DNA of 64,000 nt from Candidatus Methylopumilus universalis (GTDB taxonomy: Bacteria; Pseudomonadota; Gammaproteobacteria; Burkholderiales; Methylophilaceae), in assembly GCA_945883335.1 (NCBI GenBank), contig CAMCXI010000005.1, positions 62,001 through 126,000 of the forward strand, given 5' to 3'. The first letter of the stretch is position 1. Every line of letters starts with the position of its first letter. Positions 27,542 to 34,916 of this stretch are shown here, in pieces. The notes below the pieces were generated by a model. It was not told where the DNA came from. It did no database searches and saw nothing but the letters and a program-made list of their open reading frames with translations. Both the position numbers and the translations under genes were made by a program.

Positions 27542-27579
27542 GGCTGGGTAGCTCAGTTGGTAGAGCAGCGGATTGAAAA
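27542..27579 (+). repeat. tRNA-Phe 5' half, left attachment site of the island
   Basis: The 38 bases are identical to the first 38 bases of the intact tRNA-Phe at 40852 (from GGCTGGGTAGCTC to GGATTGAAAA) and then diverge in the anticodon loop. This is the split target expected from integration by a tyrosine recombinase. It cannot make a functional tRNA. Confidence 0.93.
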
Positions 27580-27753
27580 GCAATAAAATCAGATACTTAG
27601 CACATTATTTTCAGTAGTCTACAGCCCAAAAAAATCCCTAGTTACATACGCAGCGACACCGCTGGAATTCAATAAATTTCATACTAAATCGACTGGCATC
27701 GACAGAGCTTCGTCTGTGTATTTCGTCTATTAATTTGAGTGATTTTTGGTAAC

Positions 27754-27778
27754 TAAGCGTCGCGTAACAGGACGCTTA
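27754..27778 (-). terminator. palindrome at the stop codon of the RES toxin gene
   Basis: Arms TAAGCGTC and GACGCTTA; the toxin stop codon is itself part of the stem. A degenerate member of the GCGTCGCG-type hairpin family seen again at 34054 and 41073. Confidence 0.65.
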
Positions 27779-28471
27779 TATTCTCAAAAGAACAGTACCC
27801 TTTTCTCTTTGAATTTCGATGCCAGAGCTGGTTGTTATGTAAGTTAAGTAACAATGATGCTGAGGATTGCTTAGCACTTCTGGATTAAACACAGCCTCAA
27901 CATCGCCGTCCGCTCTTGCAGACTTTGTTATGAGTCCAGGATGTCCTTCTCGATGTATTCTGGTACCTATCTCGTGCGTAAGTGAATAGTCCGTCGAATG
28001 TACTAAATTTGGATAATCTCTTATGGATGCTCTTAAGTCTATAAGTGCTGCATCACAGCGAACTTTGTAGACTCTTCTTTGGATTTCTATACCGCTTTGT
28101 GAAAAGCCTGCATCCGCTAAAAGTCCATTTTTCCAATGATGTACTGTTTCATAAATAGTTGTTTCTAGTTCATCCGCCCCATACCACACGCCAAAAGAGC
28201 CATCAGAAAATCTAGTGACTGATAATTCTGTAAATGGATATCCAATTGCTGTATTCCACTCAGCCTCTTCGAATGGCCTATAAATTGCAGGCGTTGGCGA
28301 TGTAAAGAATCTTGGTTTTGTTTCAAACTCAAGCTTCTGAGCTGCTTGCCAAGCATTAGGATCATCAGACAAATCATCAAAAAGGTCTTCACTTTCTCGC
28401 AAAGACACAATGTTTCTAAATAAGTCCTGATGGACTTCCATTAGATTTGATGATGAAAATGAGAAGCTCAT
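27776..28471 (-). CDS. RES domain toxin (NAD-degrading type)
   Basis: A 231-residue protein with a RES domain. The three residues that name the family can be placed: Arg in TPAIYRPFEE (or the nearby SVTRFSDG), Glu in ADELETTIYETVHH, and Ser in LITKSARADGDVEAVFNPEVL. RES toxins such as MbcT deplete NAD+ and stop growth. The start codon overlaps the stop of the upstream antitoxin gene by one base (TAATG). The pair is the first cargo inside the left end of the island, where it would favour retention of the element. Confidence 0.88.
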   Translation of the reverse strand: MSFSFSSSNLMEVHQDLFRNIVSLRESEDLFDDLSDDPNAWQAAQKLEFETKPRFFTSPTPAIYRPFEEAEWNTAIGYPFTELSVTRFSDGSFGVWYGADELETTIYETVHHWKNGLLADAGFSQSGIEIQRRVYKVRCDAALIDLRASIRDYPNLVHSTDYSLTHEIGTRIHREGHPGLITKSARADGDVEAVFNPEVLSNPQHHCYLTYITTSSGIEIQREKGTVLLRI

Positions 28472-28872
28472 TAATGACCGCGTGCTCTATCTAAATAACT
28501 TCTCACATAAAGTAGCCCTGTAAACCCCATATCATTAATGATCTGGACAGGAGTTTTACCTTCAAATCTCTTATTAGGCGTTTTCATCCACGCATAAGCT
28601 AGATCTCTGTTCTTAGGAAACAGCAATCTTAAGTCTTTGTGAATGGCCAACAAATTTCCAGCCCTATCTAAAGAGTCTCTGCTACTAGATATTGCCGCTC
28701 CATTTTTATAACGTGTCAAAGCACTGCGGTTATCTGTCGCCAACCCCAAAGAAGCTAATCTTTCTTCTGTTGATAGATTCCAGTGATCAAATAATTTGAT
28801 CAACATAGGACCAATTTTTGTACGATCAACTTCACCATCAAAGCTTGTAGTGTCTATTTGCTGTCTTGTCAT
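28471..28872 (-). CDS. Xre/MbcA/ParS-type antitoxin
   Basis: A 133-residue antitoxin. It has an N-terminal helix-turn-helix-like part (SALTRYKNGAAISSSRDSLDRAG) and the C-terminal toxin-binding domain once called DUF2384 (AYAWMKTPNKRFEGKTPVQIINDMGFTGL...SYLDRARGH). This class neutralises RES toxins and represses its own operon. A good GGAGG ribosome site lies just before the ATG, and TGTTAC repeats upstream (28890-28920) could be the operator. The operon order antitoxin-toxin is the normal one. Confidence 0.88.
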   Translation of the reverse strand: MTRQQIDTTSFDGEVDRTKIGPMLIKLFDHWNLSTEERLASLGLATDNRSALTRYKNGAAISSSRDSLDRAGNLLAIHKDLRLLFPKNRDLAYAWMKTPNKRFEGKTPVQIINDMGFTGLLYVRSYLDRARGH

Positions 28873-29053
28873 ATATCCTCCGAACTGTTACTTTTGCAAC
28901 AATTAGTGTTACATATATTACATAAAGTGTAGCGGATAATCAAATTTAATTAAACAATTCGTTTAATTCTTAGTAGGCAGTTAAGGTCTTTTCGGTCGCG
29001 AAAATCCTCATCTGAAAACAAAATAACAAGCATCTAAATACTAGGTGCTGGCT

Positions 29054-30265
29054 ATGTCTAATCTTCAATTCTTGTTCGCTGGCAAAAACGAACAGCCTTT
29101 TAAAAACTCCAAAATACTTGATGGCAAAGTCACAGTCTTTAAGCGTCCAAGCTCTAAAGTATGGCAATGTCGCTTCAAGTTATCTAATGGCGTATGGCAT
29201 ACAACAACTACTGGCACAGATGACTTAGCAGAAGCTCGCAGACAAGCAGTGGCGATCTATGAAACAACTAAGATTAAATTAGATGCTGGCTTGGCTGTTT
29301 CATCTCGTACCTTTAAACAGCTAGCACTAGAAGAACTAGCCAATATGACTAGGGCACTAAATGCGAGTGTTGGTAAGACGACATACATTGATTACACACA
29401 AGCAATTAACAAATACCTCATTCCATTTTTTGGCAAATACGAAATAGATAAAATCACAACTGAAGTGATCGCTGACTTTGAATCTTGGAGAACAGCAGAG
29501 ATGGGTAAGGTGCCTAAAGCTAGCACCAAACAAAACCACGCTAGTGCGTATAACAGAGTCATAGCATTAGCGAGAAACAAAGGGATTATCTTACAAACTA
29601 AGGCTGTGCCATTGTTGGATGCAAGAGGTGCTAAGAGCGTAGCAAGACCTGCGTTTAATGAACAAGAAATAGATGCGATGCTGACTTACATACCAATCTG
29701 GCAGAAGTCATCTTATACAGAACGCACGGCACAGATGAGAGTGTTATGTGCTGCTTATGTAGAGTTTCTATTAAACACTGGCGTAAGACATAGCACTGAA
29801 TCGCTGCCATTAAGATGGAAGCATTTACAGTGGCATTGGATAGGTACTAAGAAATATCTGCGTATATGGGTTAGCGGTAAAACAGGGCCGCGCTTCTTAA
29901 TTGCCAAACACGAAGTCATCGATGTATTTGAGCGATTGATTACTTGGCAATGCTTACCTTATGACAGCTTGAATGCGGTGATTGATGCCAAGTTAGATAG
30001 ATTGATTTTCAGATTGCCGACAGGTGAGAAGCTCAGTAATATGGAGAACATCTTTAGAAACTTAATGTTAAGAAGCAAACTGCGTGATGATCCAAGTGGC
30101 TTACATAGAACCTTATACAGTCTGCGTCATACCTATGCCACTTTGGCACTAGCCAAGGGAGTTGATATACATACGCTAGCACGCCAAATGGGCACTAGTG
30201 TAAAGATGATTGAAAATCACTACAGCAAACTAACACCGATGATGAGTGCTGAGGATTTGTCTTAG
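29054..30265 (+). CDS. tyrosine site-specific integrase of the island
   Basis: A 403-residue phage-type integrase. An N-terminal arm-binding region is followed by the core-binding SAM-like domain (~95-190) and the catalytic domain (~205-395). Catalytic residues are LNTGVRHSTESL (Arg), VSGKTGPRFL (Lys), YSLRHTYATLAL (Arg; the His of HxxR is Tyr) and IENHYSKLTP (nucleophile Tyr); the second His position appears to be Thr in MGTSVKM. The ATG at 29054 is favoured over GTG 29045 because TAGGTG is correctly spaced. It is probably the enzyme that targets tRNA-Phe. Confidence 0.93.
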   Translation: MSNLQFLFAGKNEQPFKNSKILDGKVTVFKRPSSKVWQCRFKLSNGVWHTTTTGTDDLAEARRQAVAIYETTKIKLDAGLAVSSRTFKQLALEELANMTRALNASVGKTTYIDYTQAINKYLIPFFGKYEIDKITTEVIADFESWRTAEMGKVPKASTKQNHASAYNRVIALARNKGIILQTKAVPLLDARGAKSVARPAFNEQEIDAMLTYIPIWQKSSYTERTAQMRVLCAAYVEFLLNTGVRHSTESLPLRWKHLQWHWIGTKKYLRIWVSGKTGPRFLIAKHEVIDVFERLITWQCLPYDSLNAVIDAKLDRLIFRLPTGEKLSNMENIFRNLMLRSKLRDDPSGLHRTLYSLRHTYATLALAKGVDIHTLARQMGTSVKMIENHYSKLTPMMSAEDLS

Positions 30266-30270
30266 AAAAC

Positions 30271-30287
30271 CGTCCTGATTCAGGACG
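30271..30287. repeat. CGTCCTGA palindrome after the integrase stop
   Basis: CGTCCTGA-T-TCAGGACG, directly after the integrase stop codon; the same palindrome with longer arms recurs at 37621-37643 and as a variant at 40162-40184. Confidence 0.8.
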
Positions 30288-30328
30288 ATTACGTAAGTGT
30301 CTTTAATATCTAGTACATAAGGTTAAGA

Positions 30329-31090
30329 ATGAATATCCCACCAGAATATTTCAATTTAGTGATGAGTGCTTTAATTGGCGCAGTAGTTACATATTTTGTT
30401 CAAAAATTATCGGCCAAAAGGGGTGTTTTTTCTTACTTTGTTACTCATCAGAGAATTGGTGTGTCAGCAGCAGATCCAGTATTTGGTGAAGTTTCCGTTT
30501 CATTTAATGGACAAACAATTCCAAACTTATATCTATCTACATTAGAACTTAGAAACGAAAGTCTTAAAGACTATGAAAATGTTGTAATTAATATTTATAC
30601 AGACAACACCAAATTATTTTCAGAACAGACTCAACTAATGGATACGCCCTCCATCTTGGAATGGACTGAAAAATATAAAAACCAATTACAAGTAACACAA
30701 GGTGATCAAGCATCCGAAATACAGTTGAAAATTTACAATGGTCAAAGAGAATACATTGCCCCAGTAATTAATAGGGGGCAAGTTGTAAAGTTTACCTATC
30801 TAAATTCAGCCACTAGCGATGCTCAACCAGCTATTTGGCTTTCAGCATCTCAAAAAGGTCTTAGAGTTAAATTTAGAGCTATTCATAATGAGATTTTTGG
30901 CGTATCTCAATACAAAGCTATATTAGCGATGATAACTATCACAGTCATAGTTAGCTTAGCATTATCTCTCGTGACGACAGTATCATGGGTTGCAACCTCC
31001 TTAGCTTTTATACTTGGATTATTCGCAAAACCTTTAGGAGCAAAGTCCATTCATTATTTAATGAAATTAAGAGATATCTTGTTTAATTAA
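30329..31090 (+). CDS. unknown membrane protein, one N-terminal and two C-terminal TM segments
   Basis: A 253-residue protein I cannot assign. A hydrophobic segment at ~9-27 (FNLVMSALIGAVVTYFV), then a soluble beta-rich domain (~35-195; LYLSTLELRNESLKDYENVVINIY), then two TM helices (~200-242) and a basic end. Its 3' end overlaps the recombinase gene on the opposite strand by 4 bases. AT-rich, unlike the core genes. The layout (membrane anchor around a cytoplasmic or periplasmic sensor-like domain) is seen in some phage-defence effectors, but nothing in the sequence proves such a role. Confidence 0.75.
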   Translation: MNIPPEYFNLVMSALIGAVVTYFVQKLSAKRGVFSYFVTHQRIGVSAADPVFGEVSVSFNGQTIPNLYLSTLELRNESLKDYENVVINIYTDNTKLFSEQTQLMDTPSILEWTEKYKNQLQVTQGDQASEIQLKIYNGQREYIAPVINRGQVVKFTYLNSATSDAQPAIWLSASQKGLRVKFRAIHNEIFGVSQYKAILAMITITVIVSLALSLVTTVSWVATSLAFILGLFAKPLGAKSIHYLMKLRDILFN

Positions 31091-31653
31091 ATCAATTCCA
31101 CAGCATTGCGCTTCATATCATCGTTCACATCGATGTATTGTTGCGTGACCATAATGCTCTTGTGACCTGCGAGACTTGCAAGCACACGAACACCAATACC
31201 TTTTTGGGCTAAATTGGTAATAAATGATCTACGACCTGAATGTGAACTAGCGCCATTAATCCCTGCTCGCTTGTAAGTCCAAAAGAACCACTGACATAAA
31301 CCATTCGGACTAAACCCAAGTCTGTTATCTGTATGAAAGAATGGCACATCTAAATGCTGAACCTTTCTCGTTGTTAGATAACTGTCAAATTCATCTCTCA
31401 GCTTATTTGGGATAAACACCAAACGACCTTTATCGCCCTTGGTCTGATTAGCATTCAATCTAATCTCGTTCTTAATTGAGCCATCTTCATTTAATACATC
31501 GCGCATTCTCAAGTTAGCGATTTCTCCCACACGCATTCCCGACCAAAAACTAGTCAATATCATTGCGCGGTCTCGTAATGCGTATTTTTTAGTGCTAATG
31601 AAACGAAGAACTTGATCAAGTTCTGATTGAGTAAATGTCTTTGCTTGTGCCAT
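31087..31653 (-). CDS. catalytic-core-only tyrosine recombinase
   Basis: A 188-residue protein equal to just the catalytic domain of tyrosine recombinases, FimB/FimE-sized, without a core-binding domain. The full catalytic set is visible: SGMRVGEIANL (Arg), NQTKGDKGRLVF (Lys), SSHSGRRSFIT (HxxR), LAGHKSIMVTQQYIDV (His and Tyr). Its 5' leader contains a perfect TATAAATA element and a GGAG ribosome site. It could act in DNA inversion, element excision or phage integration; similar short integrases occur in T4-like aquatic phages. Its site is unknown. Confidence 0.88.
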   Translation of the reverse strand: MAQAKTFTQSELDQVLRFISTKKYALRDRAMILTSFWSGMRVGEIANLRMRDVLNEDGSIKNEIRLNANQTKGDKGRLVFIPNKLRDEFDSYLTTRKVQHLDVPFFHTDNRLGFSPNGLCQWFFWTYKRAGINGASSHSGRRSFITNLAQKGIGVRVLASLAGHKSIMVTQQYIDVNDDMKRNAVELI

Positions 31654-31690
31654 ATATAAATATCTCCGATAAAGAAAAGTATTTATATAT
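31652..31690 (-). promoter_or_regulatory. inverted TATAAATA boxes, T4-late-promoter-like, before the recombinase gene
   Basis: Arms ATATATAAATA (31652-31662) and TATTTATATAT (31680-31690). On the minus strand the distal arm reads TATAAATA, the consensus -10 of T4-type phage late promoters, about 30 bases before the start codon at 31653, followed by GGAG. The inverted partner overlaps the start. Could be a phage promoter or an autoregulatory operator. Confidence 0.6.
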
Positions 31691-31767
31691 TTTGTTTTCT
31701 TTGGCTTAAATGGACAACCGAAAAAGGCACTAGCGAAGAAGCAATAAAATCAATTGGTTATATTTTT

Positions 31768-31795
31768 GGTTAAGAAAAGTGTAATTTTCTTAACC
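31768..31795. promoter_or_regulatory. 11-bp inverted repeat ahead of the KAP NTPase gene
   Basis: GGTTAAGAAAA / TTTTCTTAACC with loop GTGTAA, 44 bases upstream of the ATG. Symmetry without a following T-run suggests an operator or recombination site rather than a terminator. Confidence 0.6.
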
Positions 31796-31838
31796 AGATT
31801 GGTGTATGTTTTGAATTGATTTCTAAGAATGGGATTGT

Positions 31839-33503
31839 ATGGATACCTATAACCGAGTTAAAAAAAGCATAAATGAATTTTTATTGGACTCAGACAGGAA
31901 GGTAATAGCTTTAACTGGAGAGTGGGGGGTTGGTAAAACTCACTTGTGGAAAGAGCTACTTCATGATTCCCAAGAAGCAAGTCTCAAATCATCGATTTAT
32001 ATCTCTATCTTTGGCGCTAAAAATATTGATGAGGTAAAAATTCGAATACTACAAAATGCACATGTTTTCGAAAACGAGAGTCTACAGACATCTATTCAAA
32101 CGGGCGCGAGCTTTTTCCAACGCACTTTAGAAAAATTCACAGGGCTGTCAGCCAAAGACGCTGCTTTACTATGGCTACCAAAATTAACAAATGAAAAATT
32201 AATAGTTATTGATGATTTAGAAAGAAGAGGGCCTGACCTTAAAATTCAAGAAGTAATGGGGTTTTTGAATGAGTATTCAGAAACTCACAAAACTAGATTT
32301 TTAGTGCTTCTTAATACAAAGAAATTGAAACATGAAGACGAAGATTGGAAGCAGCTTCATGAAAAAGTTATTGATGTGCAAATCCATTTGGGGCCTGAAT
32401 CGAAAGAGTGTTTTGAAAAAGCATTACTTTTGAGCTCATGTAAAAATGAAGACCAAGTTCTGAAGTCAGTGAGCATTCTTAATATAAAAAATATTAGGGT
32501 TATAAAGAAAATAATAAAAAATGTGAATTTAATAGAAACAAAATTCACAATAAATGATACGCAAGCAGAAAGATGGATACCTAGCACCGTTCTATTAACT
32601 GCACTGGCTTTTGAGGCTATAGAAAATGCCCCTTCGTTTGAGTATGTTTGTACATACAATCCTTACAGCAGACTACTGAATCAATTCAAAGACACAGAAT
32701 CTGTTGAGTACAGATGGAACTCTTTACTCGATAGCTTGGGTATCAACCATACAGATGACTTCGAAATTCTGTTTCAAGATTTTCTAAAAACGGGATTGCT
32801 AAATGAAGACAAATTTACAAAGCTTTTTGCGCAATATGAAGATGATTTAAACCATCAAGATGCGCATAACAAAAGAAATGAATTTTTAAAATCAGTATTG
32901 TGGGATTCAAAAAAATCTAAAGATCAATTATTAGAGGAAGCTAAAGAGCTACTTTCAACTGTTGATGTTATGGACCCTCCAACCATAACTAACATGGTCG
33001 AGGTTATTGATGAGCTTGGGGACACAGAATTGGCTGAAGAATTTCTAACTCGTTGGGAAGACTCATTAGTAAATAGACCTGCATATCAAAATATTGAAGA
33101 AAGAATTTTCGATAATTCATTTGGTAAAATTCATAAGAGAGTTCTTGAAGTAATGTGTCAACTGAGAGACGAACAGCATCCGCCTCTCGATCTATATGAA
33201 GCTGCTGATAGAGTCATTAAAAACTCGGGGTGGGGGGATAGAGAAAGGATTGCTTTTAAAGACTCTACAAAAGAAAAATATATTGAAAAAATACAAACTC
33301 TAAATAAGGAGTGTTTGTATCGATTCTTCAAAATTCATTTTGAGTGGTTTAGAAATAGTTCTTATGATTTGGAGTTTGAGAATGGTAAATTAAACTTTCT
33401 CGAGGCATGCCGTGAAATGGTCAAATCCGATCCAAGAAGTCGAATGAGCGAAATTATTCTTCGCCAATTTGAGGCCAATGGTCAAAAAGATTTGCTCAAA
33501 TAG
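31839..33503 (+). CDS. KAP-family P-loop NTPase
   Basis: A 554-residue protein. The N-terminal NTPase has Walker A ALTGEWGVGKTHLW (~26-39), the strand YISIFGAKNIDEVK and Walker B EKLIVIDDLERRG (~125-137), the pattern of KAP (Kidins220/PifA) P-loop NTPases. The C-terminal ~300 residues are helical and unlike anything I recognise; no TM segment is seen. F-plasmid PifA and related proteins exclude phages, so a defence role is plausible. It lies alone on the plus strand between minus-strand phage-like genes, with AT-rich codons, as an inserted cargo gene would. Confidence 0.8.
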   Translation: MDTYNRVKKSINEFLLDSDRKVIALTGEWGVGKTHLWKELLHDSQEASLKSSIYISIFGAKNIDEVKIRILQNAHVFENESLQTSIQTGASFFQRTLEKFTGLSAKDAALLWLPKLTNEKLIVIDDLERRGPDLKIQEVMGFLNEYSETHKTRFLVLLNTKKLKHEDEDWKQLHEKVIDVQIHLGPESKECFEKALLLSSCKNEDQVLKSVSILNIKNIRVIKKIIKNVNLIETKFTINDTQAERWIPSTVLLTALAFEAIENAPSFEYVCTYNPYSRLLNQFKDTESVEYRWNSLLDSLGINHTDDFEILFQDFLKTGLLNEDKFTKLFAQYEDDLNHQDAHNKRNEFLKSVLWDSKKSKDQLLEEAKELLSTVDVMDPPTITNMVEVIDELGDTELAEEFLTRWEDSLVNRPAYQNIEERIFDNSFGKIHKRVLEVMCQLRDEQHPPLDLYEAADRVIKNSGWGDRERIAFKDSTKEKYIEKIQTLNKECLYRFFKIHFEWFRNSSYDLEFENGKLNFLEACREMVKSDPRSRMSEIILRQFEANGQKDLLK

Positions 33504-33507
33504 CATT

Positions 33508-33675
33508 CTATCGAATATCGCTTAATTGAGCTTGCCCAGCTTTAATCTTCTGCCTAGCCTTCTCAGCTTTAATGGCTTTTTGTGTTGTCTTAACTTGGTT
33601 CTTCATACCCTGAATCTTGGCTTGATCTGGTGTTAGTGGTTTCTTAATCGCACTGGCGAATTCATAAAAACGCAT
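33508..33675 (-). CDS. 55-residue phage-like basic helical protein
   Basis: A short frame opening MRFYEFASAIKKPLTPDQA and continuing as a Lys/Gln-rich helix (VKTTQKAIKAEKARQKIKAG) to QLSDIR. The MRFYEF start is like small proteins of T4-like aquatic phages. It starts 5 bases downstream of the stop codon of the 48-residue gene, so the two form an operon. It stops 4 bases past the end of the KAP gene on the other strand. Function unknown. Confidence 0.65.
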   Translation of the reverse strand: MRFYEFASAIKKPLTPDQAKIQGMKNQVKTTQKAIKAEKARQKIKAGQAQLSDIR

Positions 33676-33680
33676 AATAG

Positions 33681-33827
33681 TTATCCAATTTTAGTAGGTG
33701 CAAATGGCACATTACTGCGCCCAAATTGATATTGAGCTATCAAGCGAGCATGAAGATCATTGTCAGCAAAGATCACTGTCTTTACCCATGTTCCATTTAC
33801 TCTTGCTTGTACTTGATATCTATACAT
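33681..33827 (-). CDS. 48-residue phage-like protein
   Basis: Begins MYRYQVQARVNGTWVKTVIF and contains ADNDLHARLIAQYQFG, a pattern I associate with small genes of T4-like cyanophages and plasmid/phage islands. I prefer the ATG at 33827 because ATAAATACTT, a T4-late-promoter-like element, lies just upstream; the frame can be extended to a GTG at 33902 (73 residues). It is followed at once by the 55-residue gene. No function is known. Confidence 0.6.
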   Translation of the reverse strand: MYRYQVQARVNGTWVKTVIFADNDLHARLIAQYQFGRSNVPFAPTKIG

Positions 33828-33943
33828 ATAAGTATTTATCTTTAATCGGACTTCGCGCCTTTCGTCTAGCTGACGCGGCGCTTCAGGTTCTGCATATCCC
33901 ACTTTTCAAAGCGCCAGTTCATGCAACTGTTCAAAGTGAGCAC

Positions 33944-34074
33944 GCATCATCTTGAAAGCAGCTCTAGCTAGAGCACAAGATGATGCTTATGCCTCACTCC
34001 CTTTATGTCGGCCAGCTAGCCGACTATTGGCGGGGCACTGCCCCGCGTTATTAAGCGTCGCGTTACGCGACGCT
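33944..34074. repeat. cluster of four hairpins
   Basis: Within 131 bases: GCATCATCTTG/CAAGATGATGC (33944-33986) enclosing the palindrome GCTCTAGCTAGAGC; GTCGGC/GCCGAC (34008-34025); GCGGGGCA/TGCCCCGC (34030-34046); and AGCGTCGCG/CGCGACGCT (34054-34074). The last belongs to the stop-codon palindrome family and lies after the 34107 gene. The density suggests a processing, replication or transfer site, or stacked terminators; the function cannot be read from sequence. Confidence 0.75.
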
Positions 34075-34106
34075 GGTCTTTAAAAACTATTAGTTTTTTT
34101 CCTTCG

Positions 34107-34547
34107 CTAGTGCTGAAAGCCAGCTCTTAAGTTAGTGCTCGCTGTTTCTATTTGATTATCTAATTCGCCATGCTCCACAGCTAGCTTGATAGTCTCCAAC
34201 GCCTTAATTAGCTCTTGTGGACTATCTACCTCAACACTAGATTTGCCCTTAGCAAGCTCTAGTATTCGTGTGCCATATTTAATACTGACGCATACCTTTC
34301 CTGCTTCATTTCTAAACCACCACTCCCTAATACGCTTTGGCACTTCTAGTTGTTTTTTTATACCTGTTTCTCTATCTACAAAACTGCGGTATTTCTTAAC
34401 TACAAATTCAGTACCTTCAATTTGGCTTTTGGCTAATTGGATCTGTTCCCATAAGCGATGCGATAGTTTGTTTCTGCGCTGTTGAACTGGCGCAATATGT
34501 CTTGGTTTAGTCTCACTTGTTAACTTCAAAGTACTTAACGTGCTCAT
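34107..34547 (-). CDS. DUF6641-like mobile-element protein
   Basis: A 146-residue basic protein beginning MSTLSTLKLTSETKPRHIAP and containing RREW-type block VPKRIREWWFRNEAGKVCVSIKYGTRILELAKGK. I associate this pattern with DUF6641 proteins of plasmids and integrative elements, with moderate certainty. The function is unknown. It has a clear ribosome site (TAGGAG) and ends before the hairpin cluster. It is transcribed away from the 369-base regulatory spacer that also serves the 34917 gene. Confidence 0.65.
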   Translation of the reverse strand: MSTLSTLKLTSETKPRHIAPVQQRRNKLSHRLWEQIQLAKSQIEGTEFVVKKYRSFVDRETGIKKQLEVPKRIREWWFRNEAGKVCVSIKYGTRILELAKGKSSVEVDSPQELIKALETIKLAVEHGELDNQIETASTNLRAGFQH

Positions 34548-34916
34548 TTGTTTTCTCCTATTAGTTAATGGGCACTCAGTAAGTTAATGTCGAGCACATT
34601 CAAAGAGCAACCGATATTTCTTTTTGATTCATTTTTCACCAGTTTTAAGCGGTATTTATTTGTCAGATGATAAATATTTGTGCGAGTTGCTTAGGTGGCT
34701 ACTGAGTTGAAGTCGCAGAAATAAAAAAGAAGTTGCTGTTACTAGGTGTAGTTGCTACTAATCAAGCAACTAGTAACAAGTGGTACAAATGAGAAGCCAT
34801 GAATAGCAACTACACAGGCAACAAAAATCACAGTGACTCTCTTTTTTCTTCTTCTGCAACCTCAACTCCAAGGCGACTTAGCGACAAGCGCAACTTAAAA
34901 ATTGGAGAAACTAAAA
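34548..34916. other. 369-base divergent spacer with nested inverted repeats
   Basis: No ORF supported. At 34738-34777 GTTAC...GTAAC encloses TAGTTGCT-actaatca-AGCAACTA, and short GTTGC/GCAAC units recur in both orientations through 34680-34830. The spacer separates two divergent island genes and could contain promoters with an operator, or an element origin with iteron-like repeats. Confidence 0.5.

Noticed and set aside
27542-27579. A second functional tRNA-Phe
   Set aside because: Only the 5' half is present; the anticodon stem 3' side, T arm and acceptor 3' strand are missing.
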